Part shown: piece by piece, positions 35,604 to 45,277 of the stretch
How the letters are laid out: each line of letters begins with the position of its first letter
How positions within the stretch are numbered: position 1 is the stretch's first letter
DNA from: a bacterium
GTDB lineage: Bacteria; Pseudomonadota; Alphaproteobacteria; SP197
Direction: 5' to 3'
Length of the DNA stretch: 64,000 nucleotides
Assembly: GCA_028821455.1 (NCBI GenBank)
Contig: JAPPGE010000049.1
Span: forward strand, 1-64,000
Position numbers and translations under genes: made by a program
The notes under the pieces: generated by a model
Databases searched by the model: none
The model's input: the letters and a program-made list of their open reading frames with translations, nothing else
What the model was told of the DNA's origin: nothing

Positions 35604-36649
35604 CAGGGGACCTCCGGACATGGCGTGAGGGAGGCCTCGGCCGCCTTGTGCTCGACAGGCCCGGGGCTCTCAACGCCCTCACCCACTCCATGGTGAGGGA
35701 ACTCCTGGAGGTGCTCGGCGCATGGAGGGACGTCGATGACGTCACCGGTGTCGTCATCGAGGGAAACGGTGACAAGGCGTTCTCGGCGGGCGGCGACATT
35801 CTCGGCCTGTGGCAGCACGGCAGGCGCGGAGACCACGCCTTCGGGCGCGCCTTCTGGCGCGACGAGTACCGGCTCGACCGGATGATCGCGCGCTATCCCA
35901 AGCCCTTTGTCGCGCTCATGGACGGCATCGTGATGGGCGGCGGCGTGGGCGTGTCCGCCCATGGATCGCACCGCATCGTGACCGAGCGGTCCGTCGTCGC
36001 CATGCCGGAGGTGTCCATCGGCTTCCTCCCCGATGTCGGCGGCACCTGGATCCTGTCGCGCGCGCCGGGGCGACTGGGCGAGTATCTCGCCCTGACGGCC
36101 ACGCGCCTGGGTCCGGCGGACGCCATTGCCGCCGGTTTTGCCGACCGCTTCATGGCATCCGATCGCCTCCCGGAACTGGTGAGGCGCCTGGAGACCGAGG
36201 GAACGTACTGCGTCGACCGGCTGGCCGGTGCACCGCCCGGCGGTTTCCTCGAAGCGCGCCTCGACGAGATCGACGAAGCGTTCTCGGCGGCAGACGGCCC
36301 GGCCATCGTCGCCCGGCTGGAGAGTTCTTCCTCGCCATGGGCAGACGAGGCTGCCAGCGCCATCCGGCGTCACTCGCCGCTGTCGGTCGCCTGTGCGCTG
36401 GAGGCCGTGCGCGCGGCACGCCGGCTGGCAGATCTCGAAAGCTGCCTTGCCATGGAGTTCCGCTTCGCCTGGCGGGCGACGCAGCAGACCGACTTCCTCG
36501 AGGGCATCCGCGCCGCGATCATCGACAGGGACGGGCGTCCGTGCTGGCGCCATGCCCGTCTCGAGGACGTGACACCCGCCGAGGTCGCCCAACTGTTCGC
36601 GCCCCTCGGCGACGAGGAACTTGACCTCAAGGGAGACAGAGAACGATGA
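35600..36649 (+). CDS. 3-hydroxyisobutyryl-CoA hydrolase
   Basis: A 349-residue crotonase-fold protein with a GTG start overlapping the preceding stop. It is longer than enoyl-CoA hydratases and has the hydrolase-type pattern: LDRPGALNALTHSMV, FSAGGDILGLW, DGIVMGGGVGVSAHGSHRIVTE and MPEVSIGFLPDVGGTWILSR, with the Glu and Asp expected of the hydrolase subgroup. It releases free 3-hydroxyisobutyrate for the downstream MmsB. Assignment rests on length, motifs and operon context. Confidence 0.9.
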   Translation: MTGDLRTWREGGLGRLVLDRPGALNALTHSMVRELLEVLGAWRDVDDVTGVVIEGNGDKAFSAGGDILGLWQHGRRGDHAFGRAFWRDEYRLDRMIARYPKPFVALMDGIVMGGGVGVSAHGSHRIVTERSVVAMPEVSIGFLPDVGGTWILSRAPGRLGEYLALTATRLGPADAIAAGFADRFMASDRLPELVRRLETEGTYCVDRLAGAPPGGFLEARLDEIDEAFSAADGPAIVARLESSSSPWADEAASAIRRHSPLSVACALEAVRAARRLADLESCLAMEFRFAWRATQQTDFLEGIRAAIIDRDGRPCWRHARLEDVTPAEVAQLFAPLGDEELDLKGDRER

Positions 36650-37533
36650 CCTCAGTCGGATTCATCGGCCTTGGCAACATGGGAACGCCCATGGCCTGCA
36701 ACCTGGTGGCAGCGGGTCTCCAGGTCACCGGCCACGACGTGGCGGAGGGAGCCCGCACCGTGGCGGCTGCGAAGGGTGTCGACATCGCCGACAGCGCGGT
36801 CGCCGCGGCGGCGAACCGCGACGTCGTCATCACCATGCTGCCGGACGGTGCCGCCCTCCTCGAGGTCTACCGCACGATCATGGCCGACGTGCGGGCGGGC
36901 ACGGTCTTGATGGACTGCTCGACGGTCGACATCGCATCAGCAAGAAAGGCGCACGACATGGCGGCGGAACGAAACCTGCCGTCGGTCGATGCGCCGGTTT
37001 CCGGGGGCATCGCCGGCGCCGAGGCGGGAACGCTCACCTTCATGGTCGGCGGGGATCCACAAGCCTGCGAGGCCGTCCGCCCGCTTCTCGACATCATGGG
37101 CCGCACGATCGTCCTGTGCGGAGGCCCGGGATGCGGCCAGGCGGTCAAGATCTGCAACAACATGATTCTCGGAATCTCGATGATCGGCGTCTGCGAGGCG
37201 CTCACCCTCGCCAGGGAACTCGAGCTCGAGCCTGAGCGGGTGTTCGATGTCGTCTCGACCTCGTCGGGGTCGTGCTGGTCGATGAACGACTATTGCCCGC
37301 TGCCGGGTGTCGGCCCGGAGAGCCCGGCCGATCACGACTACAGGCCGGGATTTGCCGCAGCCCTCATGTTGAAGGACCTGGGCCTGAGCCAGCAGGCGGC
37401 CGCGTCGGTGGACGTCGCCACCCCGATGGGAGCGATGGCGGCCTCCGTCTACGAGACCATGGTGGCGTCGGGCATGGGCCACCTCGACTTTTCGGCGGTC
37501 ATCCGGCATGTCCGGTCGCTGACGAGGGAGTGA
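36646..37533 (+). CDS. mmsB: 3-hydroxyisobutyrate dehydrogenase
   Basis: A 295-residue beta-hydroxyacid dehydrogenase. The N-terminal GFIGLGNMGTPMACNLVAAG binds NAD. DAPVSGGIAGAEAGTLTFMVGG is the substrate-binding signature, and the catalytic Lys is in GCGQAVKICNNMILG. It oxidises 3-hydroxyisobutyrate to methylmalonate semialdehyde in valine catabolism. The start overlaps the hydrolase stop (ATGA). No methylmalonate-semialdehyde dehydrogenase gene is in the window. Confidence 0.94.
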   Translation: MTSVGFIGLGNMGTPMACNLVAAGLQVTGHDVAEGARTVAAAKGVDIADSAVAAAANRDVVITMLPDGAALLEVYRTIMADVRAGTVLMDCSTVDIASARKAHDMAAERNLPSVDAPVSGGIAGAEAGTLTFMVGGDPQACEAVRPLLDIMGRTIVLCGGPGCGQAVKICNNMILGISMIGVCEALTLARELELEPERVFDVVSTSSGSCWSMNDYCPLPGVGPESPADHDYRPGFAAALMLKDLGLSQQAAASVDVATPMGAMAASVYETMVASGMGHLDFSAVIRHVRSLTRE

Positions 37534-37539
37534 TCCAGC

Positions 37540-38310
37540 ATGTCGGAACACATCATCGTCGAGCGCGACCGGAAGGTCCTGCTCGTCCGTCTCAACCGGC
37601 CCCAGGCACTCAACGCTCTCAACACCGCCCTCGCCAGGGAACTCGTCTGTGTCCTCGAAGAGGCCGACCAGGACCCCGGCATCGGCGCTCTTGTCATCAC
37701 CGGCTCGGAGAAGGCCTTTGCCGCCGGCGCCGACATCCGGGAGATGGCATCCAGGGACTTCGCCTCCGTCTTCGGAGACGACCCTTTTTCCGAGTGGGAT
37801 CGCTTTCAGTCCCTGCGGACACCTACCATCGCCGCTGTCGCCGGCTATGCCCTGGGCGGCGGATGCGAACTCGCGATGATGTGCGACATCATCATCGCCG
37901 CCGAGGATGCCCGGTTCGGCCAGCCGGAAATCAGGCTTGGCGTCATGCCGGGCATGGGCGGCACGCAGCGCCTTGCCCGGGCGATCGGCAAGGCAAAGGC
38001 CGTCGATCTCATCCTGACCGGGCGCACGATGGATGCCGCGGAAGCCGAACGGTCCGGGCTGGTGGCGCGCGTCGTGCCCGCCGACCGGCTGATCGACGAG
38101 GCCCTCGAGGTGGCGCATGCCATCGCCGGACACGGCCGCCTCGCCACGCGCATGGCCAAGGAGGCGATCAACCGCGCCTTCGAGACCTCGCTCGCCGAGG
38201 GTCTCGCCTTCGAGAAACGCGCCTTCCAGTCTCTCTTCGCCACCGACGATCAGAAGGAAGGCATGGCCGCCTTCATCGAAAAACGCCCACCCCGCTTCAC
38301 GAATTCCTGA
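37540..38310 (+). CDS. enoyl-CoA hydratase
   Basis: A 256-residue crotonase with [30 protein letters not shown] (oxyanion hole), the glycine-rich [20 protein letters not shown] and the second catalytic Glu region [20 protein letters not shown]. Both Glu residues of true hydratases are present. It lies six bases after mmsB. In this operon it most likely hydrates methacrylyl-CoA, though general beta-oxidation is also possible. It ends seven bases from the convergent dapD stop, with no room for a separate terminator. Confidence 0.92.
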   Translation: MSEHIIVERDRKVLLVRLNRPQALNALNTALARELVCVLEEADQDPGIGALVITGSEKAFAAGADIREMASRDFASVFGDDPFSEWDRFQSLRTPTIAAVAGYALGGGCELAMMCDIIIAAEDARFGQPEIRLGVMPGMGGTQRLARAIGKAKAVDLILTGRTMDAAEAERSGLVARVVPADRLIDEALEVAHAIAGHGRLATRMAKEAINRAFETSLAEGLAFEKRAFQSLFATDDQKEGMAAFIEKRPPRFTNS

Positions 38311-38317
38311 CGGGCGG

Positions 38318-39148
38318 TCAGTCCCTCAGGAGTTCGTTGATGCCGGTCTTGGCGCGCGTCCTCTCATCCACCTGCTTGATGATGACGGCGCAGTAGAGCG
38401 AGGGGCCGCCCGGGACCTTCGGTGGCAGCGCTCCCGGCACCACCACCGAACCGGCGGGAACGCGCCCGGTGATGGTTTCTCCGGTTTCACGATAGACGAT
38501 CCGGGTGGAGGCGCCGATGAAGACACCCATGGAGAGCACCGAACCCTTCTCGACGATCACGCCTTCGACGACCTCGCTGCGGGCGCCTATGAAACAGTCG
38601 TCCTCGATGATCACGGGTGCTGCCTGCAGAGGCTCGAGGACGCCGCCCAGACCCGCACCTCCGGAAATGTGACAGTTGCGGCCCACCTGGGCGCAGCTCC
38701 CCACGGTGGCCCACGTGTCCACCATCGTCCCCTCGCCGACCCAGGCGCCGACGTTGACGAAACTCGGCATCAGCACGACACCGGGAGCGACATAGGCGCC
38801 GTGACGGACGATGGCGTGCGGCACCGCCCGGAATCCGGCCGCCGCGAACCGGGCCTCATCCCATCCCTCGAACTTGTTCTCCACCTTGTCGTACCAGCTG
38901 GCATCGGTGCCCGGGGCGCCCGGAATGGTCCGGGTTTCGGTCAGCCTGAAGGACAGCAGAACCGCCTTCTTCAGCCATTCGTTGATGATCCAGCCGCCGG
39001 CGCCCGGTTCGGCAATGCGGCATTCACCGGAATCCAGCAGGTCGACTGCCTGGAGAACCGCGTCCCGGACGGGCCCTTCGGTGGCGGTGTTGATCGTGGT
39101 CCTGGCGTCCCAGGCCTCCTCGATCGTGGTCTGGAGATCGTGCGTCAT
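38318..39148 (-). CDS. dapD: 2,3,4,5-tetrahydropyridine-2,6-dicarboxylate N-succinyltransferase
   Basis: A 276-residue left-handed beta-helix acyltransferase of the succinylase branch of lysine/diaminopimelate synthesis. Hexapeptide-repeat character is clear from [39 protein letters not shown] through [39 protein letters not shown] and [13 protein letters not shown] are conserved C-terminal elements. It overlaps the HAD gene upstream by four bases, in the order argB-HAD-dapD common in alphaproteobacteria. Confidence 0.96.
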   Translation of the reverse strand: MTHDLQTTIEEAWDARTTINTATEGPVRDAVLQAVDLLDSGECRIAEPGAGGWIINEWLKKAVLLSFRLTETRTIPGAPGTDASWYDKVENKFEGWDEARFAAAGFRAVPHAIVRHGAYVAPGVVLMPSFVNVGAWVGEGTMVDTWATVGSCAQVGRNCHISGGAGLGGVLEPLQAAPVIIEDDCFIGARSEVVEGVIVEKGSVLSMGVFIGASTRIVYRETGETITGRVPAGSVVVPGALPPKVPGGPSLYCAVIIKQVDERTRAKTGINELLRD

Positions 39149-39846
39149 CGGGGGACACCTTTCCGTCTGGTGGAGAGCGAAGCGCCGCCGGATCGGAGAA
39201 GGGCGGCCAGCCAGACGGCGAGATCCGGCGTGTGATGGTCGATGTGATCGCCGGCCGCGTCTGACGGTTCACCGACCAGGACCGTGGTCATGCCGAGATC
39301 CTTGGCCGGCTTGAGGTTGCGTGCGAGGTCCTCGAAGTAGATGGCCCGGGCGGGATCGATGTCGTGACGCCGGATGAGCGCCTGGTAGACGACGGGATCG
39401 GGCTTCGGGATGTATCCCGAGGCGACGATGTCGAACACGGCCTCGAAACAGCCGGCGACCCCCAGGCGCTCCATGGCGCGCATGGCGTGCGGCCGATCGC
39501 CATTGGTGAAGATCAACTTGCGTCCCGGCAGTTCCTCCAGCGTGCGGGCAAGATCCGGATTCTCCGGTATCGGCGACCAGTCGATGTCGTGCACGAAGGC
39601 GAGGAACTCCTCGGGGTCACAGTCATGGATCTTCATCAGGCCGTTCAGCGTGGTGCCGTGCTCGAGGTAGTACTGCTTCTGCAACGCCCGTGCCTGGCCG
39701 TGCTCGAGCCCGAGGAACTCCGCGATGTAGATGGTCATGCGGTCGGTGACCTGGTCGAAGAAGCCGAACCGGGCGGAATAGAGCGTGTTGTCCAGATCGA
39801 AGATCCAGGTGTCCACGTTTCCGAAAATGCGTTCTGCGGCTCTCAC
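39145..39846 (-). CDS. HAD-family pyrimidine 5'-nucleotidase-like phosphatase
   Basis: A 233-residue HAD-superfamily hydrolase. Motif I is [10 protein letters not shown] with the nucleophilic Asp, motif [12 protein letters not shown], motif III the Lys in GYIPKPDP and motif IV FEDLARN. The DLDNTLY variant and the all-helical cap match the SDT1/PPP1-like pyrimidine 5'-nucleotidase group often encoded between argB and dapD. It overlaps both neighbours by four bases. The physiological substrate in bacteria is not firmly known. Confidence 0.88.
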   Translation of the reverse strand: MRAAERIFGNVDTWIFDLDNTLYSARFGFFDQVTDRMTIYIAEFLGLEHGQARALQKQYYLEHGTTLNGLMKIHDCDPEEFLAFVHDIDWSPIPENPDLARTLEELPGRKLIFTNGDRPHAMRAMERLGVAGCFEAVFDIVASGYIPKPDPVVYQALIRRHDIDPARAIYFEDLARNLKPAKDLGMTTVLVGEPSDAAGDHIDHHTPDLAVWLAALLRSGGASLSTRRKGVPR

Positions 39847-40763
39847 GCGTTGATCTTCGTGCCGGTGCCGTTTTCCGTGAACAGCTCGAGCAGCAGGACA
39901 TGGGGAATGCGGCCGTCAAGGACGTGGGCGGCGCCGACGTCGCTCTCCAGGGCCGTCAGACAGGTCTCGAGCTTCGGAATCATGCCGCCGGTGATGGCCC
40001 CGGTGTCGAACAGCTTCTTCGCTTCCAGGAGCGACATCTCCGAGATGAGCGTGCCCTCGGCGTCGAGCACTCCCGGGACATCGGTAAGCAACAGCAGCTT
40101 CGGCGCCTTCAGCGCCACGGCGATGGCGCCGGCCGCGGTATCGGCGTTGATGTTGTAGGTATCGCCGTTCTCGGCAATCCCCACCGGAGCGATGACAGGT
40201 ATCGCCTGGGTCGACGCCAGGAGCGTCAGGATGTCGGCGTTGACCTTCTCGGGCTCGCCGACAAATCCGAGGTCGATGACTCCCTCGATGTTCGAATCGG
40301 GATCGCGGGTCAGACGCTCGACCTTGCGGGCCTGCAGAAGACGCCCGTCCTTGCCCGAGATGCCGATCGCAAGACCGCCCTCGGCATTGATCGACGACAC
40401 GATCTTCTTGTTGATGGAGCCGGCCAGGACCATCTCCACCACGTCCATGGATCGCTTGTCGGTGACTCGCAGGCCGTCGACAAACTGCGACTCGATCGCC
40501 AGGTCGTCGAGCATGGAACCGATCTGAGGCCCGCCACCGTGGACGATGACCGGGTTGATTCCCACCTGCTTGATGAGGACGACGTCGCGGGCGAAGTCCC
40601 GCGCCAGCTTGTCGTTCCCCATGGCGTGACCGCCATACTTGATGACGAAGGTGCACCCGGAAAACTGGCGCAGATAGGGCAGTGCTTCCGCCAGGGTCTC
40701 GGCGGTTCTCAACCAGTGCTTGGTGACAGCGATGTTCTTTTCGGCAGTGCCGCGCCTGATCAT
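39843..40763 (-). CDS. argB: acetylglutamate kinase
   Basis: A 306-residue amino-acid kinase for the second step of arginine synthesis. Visible signatures are VIKYGGHAMGN (ATP-binding Lys), VIVHGGGPQIGSML, FVDGLRVTD, YNINADTAAGAIA and KLLLLTDVPGVL. The N-terminal helix before the kinase core is typical of the arginine-sensitive hexameric form. It leads the argB-HAD-dapD operon. Confidence 0.96.
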   Translation of the reverse strand: MIRRGTAEKNIAVTKHWLRTAETLAEALPYLRQFSGCTFVIKYGGHAMGNDKLARDFARDVVLIKQVGINPVIVHGGGPQIGSMLDDLAIESQFVDGLRVTDKRSMDVVEMVLAGSINKKIVSSINAEGGLAIGISGKDGRLLQARKVERLTRDPDSNIEGVIDLGFVGEPEKVNADILTLLASTQAIPVIAPVGIAENGDTYNINADTAAGAIAVALKAPKLLLLTDVPGVLDAEGTLISEMSLLEAKKLFDTGAITGGMIPKLETCLTALESDVGAAHVLDGRIPHVLLLELFTENGTGTKINA

Positions 40764-40855
40764 GGAGGGCCGCCTTCATTCACCCGAATCCGGCAAGGGA
40801 TGGCTCAGAGGATAGTCCGGTTGTTCCGGCAGGTGCAAACCGGCTGCCTCGGGCC

Positions 40856-41656
40856 TCAAGCCTCGGCGGAGTGCAGGATCTGGCTCAGGAAGAGCTTGGT
40901 GCGGTCGCTCTTCGGATTCCTGAAGAACTCCGTCGGCGGCGCCTGTTCGACGATCTGCCCCTCGTCCATGAAGATGATCCGGTTGGCGACCTGGCGGGCG
41001 AACCCCATCTCGTGGGAGACGACGAGCATCGTCATGCCGCTTTCCGCGAGATCCACCATGACCTCGAGAACCTCCTTGATCATCTCCGGATCGAGCGCCG
41101 AGGTCGGTTCGTCAAACAGCATGACGCGCGGTTCCATGCACAACGACCGGGCGATGGCCACCCGCTGCTGCTGGCCGCCGGACAGCTGGCCCGGGTACTT
41201 GGAGGCCTGTTCGGGAATCTTCACCCTCTCGAGGTAGCGCATGGCGGATTCATCGGCTTCGGCCCTGGGCATGCGCCGCACCCAGATCGGCGCCAGGGTG
41301 CAGTTCTCCAGCACGGTGAGGTGCGGGAACAGGTTGAAGTGCTGGAACACCATGCCCACCTCGCGGCGCACCTGGTCCATCTTCTTGATGTTGTCGGTCA
41401 GTTCGATGCCGTCGACCTCGACCCTGCCGCGCTGGTGTTTCTCGAGCCGGTTGATGCAGCGGATCATGGTCGACTTGCCTGAGCCCGAGGGACCGCAGAT
41501 CACGATTCGCTCGCCGCGGTAGACGGTCAGGTTGATGTCCTTCAACACGTGGAAGTCGCCGAACCACTTGTTCATGGACGTGATGTCGATCACCACCTCG
41601 TCGCTGACCGCGCCGGTGAAGGCTTCCTCGGAACCCTGGATGTCCTGATCAGTCAT
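40856..41656 (-). CDS. aapP: general L-amino acid ABC transporter ATP-binding protein
   Basis: A 266-residue polar-amino-acid-type ATPase: [18 protein letters not shown], Walker [20 protein letters not shown], signature [20 protein letters not shown], Walker [15 protein letters not shown] and switch His in [16 protein letters not shown]. The start at MTDQDIQG follows aapM by 10 bp. It energises the AapQM permease and is the last gene of the four-gene operon. Confidence 0.94.
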   Translation of the reverse strand: MTDQDIQGSEEAFTGAVSDEVVIDITSMNKWFGDFHVLKDINLTVYRGERIVICGPSGSGKSTMIRCINRLEKHQRGRVEVDGIELTDNIKKMDQVRREVGMVFQHFNLFPHLTVLENCTLAPIWVRRMPRAEADESAMRYLERVKIPEQASKYPGQLSGGQQQRVAIARSLCMEPRVMLFDEPTSALDPEMIKEVLEVMVDLAESGMTMLVVSHEMGFARQVANRIIFMDEGQIVEQAPPTEFFRNPKSDRTKLFLSQILHSAEA

Positions 41657-41666
41657 CGCATGTGTC

Positions 41667-42773
41667 CTAGTGACCGGTGTGCAACCTGCGCTCGAGCCAT
41701 GCGGAGTAGCGCGACATGCCGAAGCAGCACAGGAAGAAGAAGATGGCAACGAAAATGTAGACCTCGGTCGACAGGCCCTGCCACGTGGTGTCGGAGAGCG
41801 TCGCCTTGCCGATGCCGAGGGGATCGAGAAGGCCGATGATGATGACGAGCGTCGTGTCCTTGTAGAGCGCGATGAAGGAGTTGACGATTCCGGGGATCGA
41901 GATCTTCAGCGCCTGGGGCAGGATGACGAGTCTCATGGTCTTCCAGTAGGGAAGGCCCAGGGACTTCGCGGCCTCGTACTGCCCCGCCGGCATGGCCTGG
42001 AGCCCGCCGCGGATGACCTCGGCGAGATAGGCGGCCGAGAACAGGGTGACCATGATGAGGACGCGCACCAGCAGGTTGAAGCTGGTGCCGGGCGGCATGA
42101 AGTAGTTGAGCAGGGTCGAGGCGACGAAGAGCAGCGTGATGAGCGGCACGCCGCGTATGAACTCGATGAAGGCGACGCACAACACCCTGATGATGAAGAG
42201 ATCGGACTGCCGGCCGAGCGCCAGCAAGATGCCCAGCGGCAGCGAGGCGGAAATCCCGGTGATGCCGATGACGATGGTGAGCAGAAACCCGCCAAATCGC
42301 GCGGTCTCCACTTCCGGCAGGCCGAGGCCGCCGATCAGCAGGATGTAGGCGACCACGGGATAGCAGATGGAAAACCCGACGAGGTGCCGCCGCCACGGGA
42401 TCCTGTCGTAGAGCACCGGCGCCAGGGCCACGAACAGCAGGACAAATGCGAGATTCGCTCTCCAGCGTTCGCTCTTCGGGTAGTCACCGTAGACGAACTG
42501 GTCGAAGCGCGTCACCACCACCGCCCAGCAGGCGCCGTCAGCGGTATCCCAGCACTCGGCGCGCGACGCGGCGACCCACACCGCGTCGAAGATCGCCCAG
42601 TCAAGGAAGGGCGGAATGATCAGCCACAACAGATAGATCACCACGAAAGTGAGGACGATGTTGGAGGCCGACGAGAAGAGGTTCTCCTTCAGCCAACGGG
42701 CGATCCCCACCGACATCACGGGCGGCGGCAGGGTCGGCGCCTTCTCGTGAACGATATGGGTGGCGCGCTCCAT
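41667..42773 (-). CDS. aapM: general L-amino acid ABC transporter permease
   Basis: A 368-residue permease of the His/Glu/Gln type. An extended N-terminal part with several membrane segments is followed by the conserved transport domain: [35 protein letters not shown], and the EAA-like loop [42 protein letters not shown]. The long N terminus is characteristic of AapM compared with ordinary polar amino acid permeases. It partners AapQ. Confidence 0.93.
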   Translation of the reverse strand: MERATHIVHEKAPTLPPPVMSVGIARWLKENLFSSASNIVLTFVVIYLLWLIIPPFLDWAIFDAVWVAASRAECWDTADGACWAVVVTRFDQFVYGDYPKSERWRANLAFVLLFVALAPVLYDRIPWRRHLVGFSICYPVVAYILLIGGLGLPEVETARFGGFLLTIVIGITGISASLPLGILLALGRQSDLFIIRVLCVAFIEFIRGVPLITLLFVASTLLNYFMPPGTSFNLLVRVLIMVTLFSAAYLAEVIRGGLQAMPAGQYEAAKSLGLPYWKTMRLVILPQALKISIPGIVNSFIALYKDTTLVIIIGLLDPLGIGKATLSDTTWQGLSTEVYIFVAIFFFLCCFGMSRYSAWLERRLHTGH

Positions 42774-42777
42774 GGTC

Positions 42778-43974
42778 TCACCGCTCCACCAGGCGGATGC
42801 GCCGGTTGTACCAGTTCATGAACGCCGAAATCGTCAGTGAGATCAGCAGGTATATGGTGAGCAGGATGGACATGCACTCCAGCGCCCGGCCGGTCTGGTT
42901 CAGCGATATGCGGCCGATGGTGGCGGTGAGGTCCATGTAGCCGACGGCGATCGCCAGGGAGGAATTCTTGGTCAGGTTGAGGTACTGGCTGATGAGCGGC
43001 GGAACGATCACCCGCAATGCCTGCGGGATGATGACGAGGCGCATGGTCCAGCCGGGCTTGATGCCGAGCGAAAAGGCGGCCTCGGTCTGCCCGTGACTGA
43101 CCGCCACGATGCCGCTGCGCACGATCTCGGCGATGAACGCCGCCGTGTAGATCGACAGGGCGAACCACAGGGCGAAGAACTCGGGTTTCAGTGCAATGCC
43201 ACCCTGGTAGTTGAAGCCCTTGAGGGCGGGCCAGTCGAGACTGACCGGGGATCCGGAGGCGAAGTAGGCGATGACGGGAGCGGCGACGATGGCCGCCAGG
43301 GATATCGACAGGACGGGGTAGATTCTCCCGGTCCGTTCCTGGACGCGCCGCGCGTGGCGGGCAAACAGGAAGAGGCCGACGAGGGTGACGATGAGACTGG
43401 CCGGAATCACCCAGGCGAAATCCTCGAAGATGGGACGCGGCAGGTAGAAGCCGCGGTTGGAGAGAAAGAGCCCGCTGACCGGCTCGATCGCCTGTCTGGG
43501 ATGCGGCAGGACGTGGACGACGATGCCGTACCACAGGAGGATATGGAGAAGCACCGGCACGTTGCGCGTGAACTCGATGTAGGCGGTCATCAGCCTGGAA
43601 ACGAGCCAGTTGTTCGACAGGCGCAGGATGCCGACCATGAAGCCGAGGAGCGTGGCGAAGATGATGCCGGTCACCGCGACCAGCACGGTATTCAGGAATC
43701 CGACAAGGGCGGCGCGGGCATGGGTCGAGCGCGAGGTGTAATCGATCAGTCGCTGGTTGATGTCGTAGCTGGCCGGATGCCCGAGGAAACCGTACCCGGT
43801 CTCCACACCCAGATTCTCGAGGTTCTGGACCGTGTTGTTGATGATCCAGCCCAGCGTCGCAAGCAGGACGACGAGGGCGGCAATCTGGATCACGAGGGAC
43901 CGGGACCGTTCGTTGGTCCATATGTCGGACAGGCGAAAGGTGCTGCCCGGCTCAACACCCGGATGAACGGTCAC
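42778..43974 (-). CDS. aapQ: general L-amino acid ABC transporter permease
   Basis: A 398-residue permease. The N-terminal membrane anchor is followed by the large periplasmic insertion typical of AapQ, containing GFLGHPASYDINQRLIDYTSRSTHARA. The transport core has WLVSRLMTAYIEFTRNVPVLLHILLWYG and the EAA-like loop AYTAAFIAEIVRSGIVAVSHGQTEAAFSLGIKPGWTMRLVIIPQALR-like region. The only N-terminal start in frame is GTG, with no obvious ribosome-binding site. Translation may depend on the intercistronic region that follows aapJ. Confidence 0.93.
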   Translation of the reverse strand: MTVHPGVEPGSTFRLSDIWTNERSRSLVIQIAALVVLLATLGWIINNTVQNLENLGVETGYGFLGHPASYDINQRLIDYTSRSTHARAALVGFLNTVLVAVTGIIFATLLGFMVGILRLSNNWLVSRLMTAYIEFTRNVPVLLHILLWYGIVVHVLPHPRQAIEPVSGLFLSNRGFYLPRPIFEDFAWVIPASLIVTLVGLFLFARHARRVQERTGRIYPVLSISLAAIVAAPVIAYFASGSPVSLDWPALKGFNYQGGIALKPEFFALWFALSIYTAAFIAEIVRSGIVAVSHGQTEAAFSLGIKPGWTMRLVIIPQALRVIVPPLISQYLNLTKNSSLAIAVGYMDLTATIGRISLNQTGRALECMSILLTIYLLISLTISAFMNWYNRRIRLVER

Positions 43975-44019
43975 TTAAGAATCCGGTCCCGGAAGATCAG
44001 CGATCATGCCAGGAGCCAC

Positions 44020-44053
44020 AACCGGCACCCGTTCAGGTCAACGGGTGCCGGTT
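44020..44053. repeat. strong intercistronic hairpin between aapJ and aapQ
   Basis: AACCGGCACCCGTT (44020-44033) and AACGGGTGCCGGTT (44040-44053) form a perfect 14-bp stem with a six-base loop, in the gap just downstream of aapJ. No T-run follows in the direction of transcription. It therefore resembles the stabilising or attenuating stem-loops often found after binding-protein genes, which keep the binding protein more abundant than the permeases. Confidence 0.75.
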
Positions 44054-44078
44054 GCGATGTCTCGAAGATCAGCTCAGA

Positions 44079-45095
44079 TCAACGGAACGGCGGGGCGTAG
44101 AGGATGCCACCGTCGAGATAGGAGGCATTGACGCCACGCGAAAGGCCGATCGGCGTATCGGGACCGATGTTGCGATCGAAGATCTCGGCGTAGTTGCCAA
44201 CGGCGTTGATGACGTTGACGACCCAGTCCTGGTCGAGCCGCAGCATCGCGCCGAACTCGCCTTCGGTACCGAGCATGCGATTGATCTCGGGGTTGTTGGT
44301 GCCCTGGGCAAGATCATTCACGTTCCCGGAATCGATGCCGTATTCCTCGGCAAGGATCAGCGCGTTGAGCGTCCAGCGGGCGATGTCGCCCCACTCGTCG
44401 TCACCGTGCCTCACCAGCGGGCCAAGCGGCTCCTTCGAGATGATCTCGGGCAGGACCACGTGGTCATCGGGGTTGTCGAGGGCCGCACGGGTCGCGGCGA
44501 GACCGGAACGGTCCGTCGTGTAGACGTCGCAACGCCCTGCCAGGTAGTTCTGGCGCGCTTCCTCGTTGTTCTCGATGGGAACCGGCTCGTAGCTCATGCC
44601 GTTCGCCCGGAAGAAGTCCGCGAGGTTGAGCTCGGTGGTCGTGCCGGTCTGGATGCAGACCGAGGCGCCCTCGAGATCATGGGCACTCTCGACGCCGAGC
44701 GCCTTGTTCACGATGAACCCCTGGCCGTCATAGTAGTTGACGCCAACGAAGGTGAGCTTGAGATCGTTGTCGCGGCTGTAGGTCCAGGTCGTGTTGCGCG
44801 ACAGGACATCGATCTCGCCAGCCTTGAGGGCTTCAAAGCGTGTGGCGCCGGTGAGGTTCGTGTACTTCACCGCGCCGGCATCGCCGAACACCGCGGCGGC
44901 CAGTGCCTTGCAGTAGTCAACATCGAACCCCTGCCAGTCGCCCGCTTCATCCTTGAATGCAAAGCCCGGCAGACCGGTGTTGATGCCGCACTGCACATGA
45001 CCCTTCGCCCGGACATCATCGAGCGTCGCCGCTCCGGCGACGGACGTGACGGCTGCCAGTGCTCCGGCTGCGATCAGTAAGATCAGTTTTCTCAT
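44079..45095 (-). CDS. aapJ: general L-amino acid ABC transporter substrate-binding protein
   Basis: A 338-residue periplasmic binding protein of the type II fold. The signal peptide is LILLIAAGALAAVTSVAGAA. Typical AapJ segments are VRAKGHVQCGINTGLPGFAFKDEAGDWQGFDVDYCKALAAAVFGD, then FEALKAGEIDVLSRNTTWTYSRD, and PEIISKEPLGPLVRHGDDEWGDI. It binds a broad range of L-amino acids and delivers them to AapQMP. It heads the operon. A TTGACA-like -35 element (complement of 45183-45188) lies about 90 bp upstream, but I cannot find a good -10. Confidence 0.95.
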   Translation of the reverse strand: MRKLILLIAAGALAAVTSVAGAATLDDVRAKGHVQCGINTGLPGFAFKDEAGDWQGFDVDYCKALAAAVFGDAGAVKYTNLTGATRFEALKAGEIDVLSRNTTWTYSRDNDLKLTFVGVNYYDGQGFIVNKALGVESAHDLEGASVCIQTGTTTELNLADFFRANGMSYEPVPIENNEEARQNYLAGRCDVYTTDRSGLAATRAALDNPDDHVVLPEIISKEPLGPLVRHGDDEWGDIARWTLNALILAEEYGIDSGNVNDLAQGTNNPEINRMLGTEGEFGAMLRLDQDWVVNVINAVGNYAEIFDRNIGPDTPIGLSRGVNASYLDGGILYAPPFR

Positions 45096-45277
45096 GTGTC
45101 TTGGTCCCTTTCAGTGTTGTTCGTATGCCAGGAGAGTGCCTCTGACAACGAGGGTCTCATCCTCTCCCAACCGGGGCCCGACTGTCAATTGCGCGCACCT
45201 CGCCGGCGAGCGTTCCGCAAGCGTGGTCCGGCGTCTCTTTCACAGGCGGGAAAGAGGCATGAACCGGACGTCTGCGC

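Noticed and set aside
38310-38318. Bidirectional terminator between the enoyl-CoA hydratase and dapD genes
   Set aside because: Only seven bases separate the convergent stops and I find no hairpin with a T-run there.
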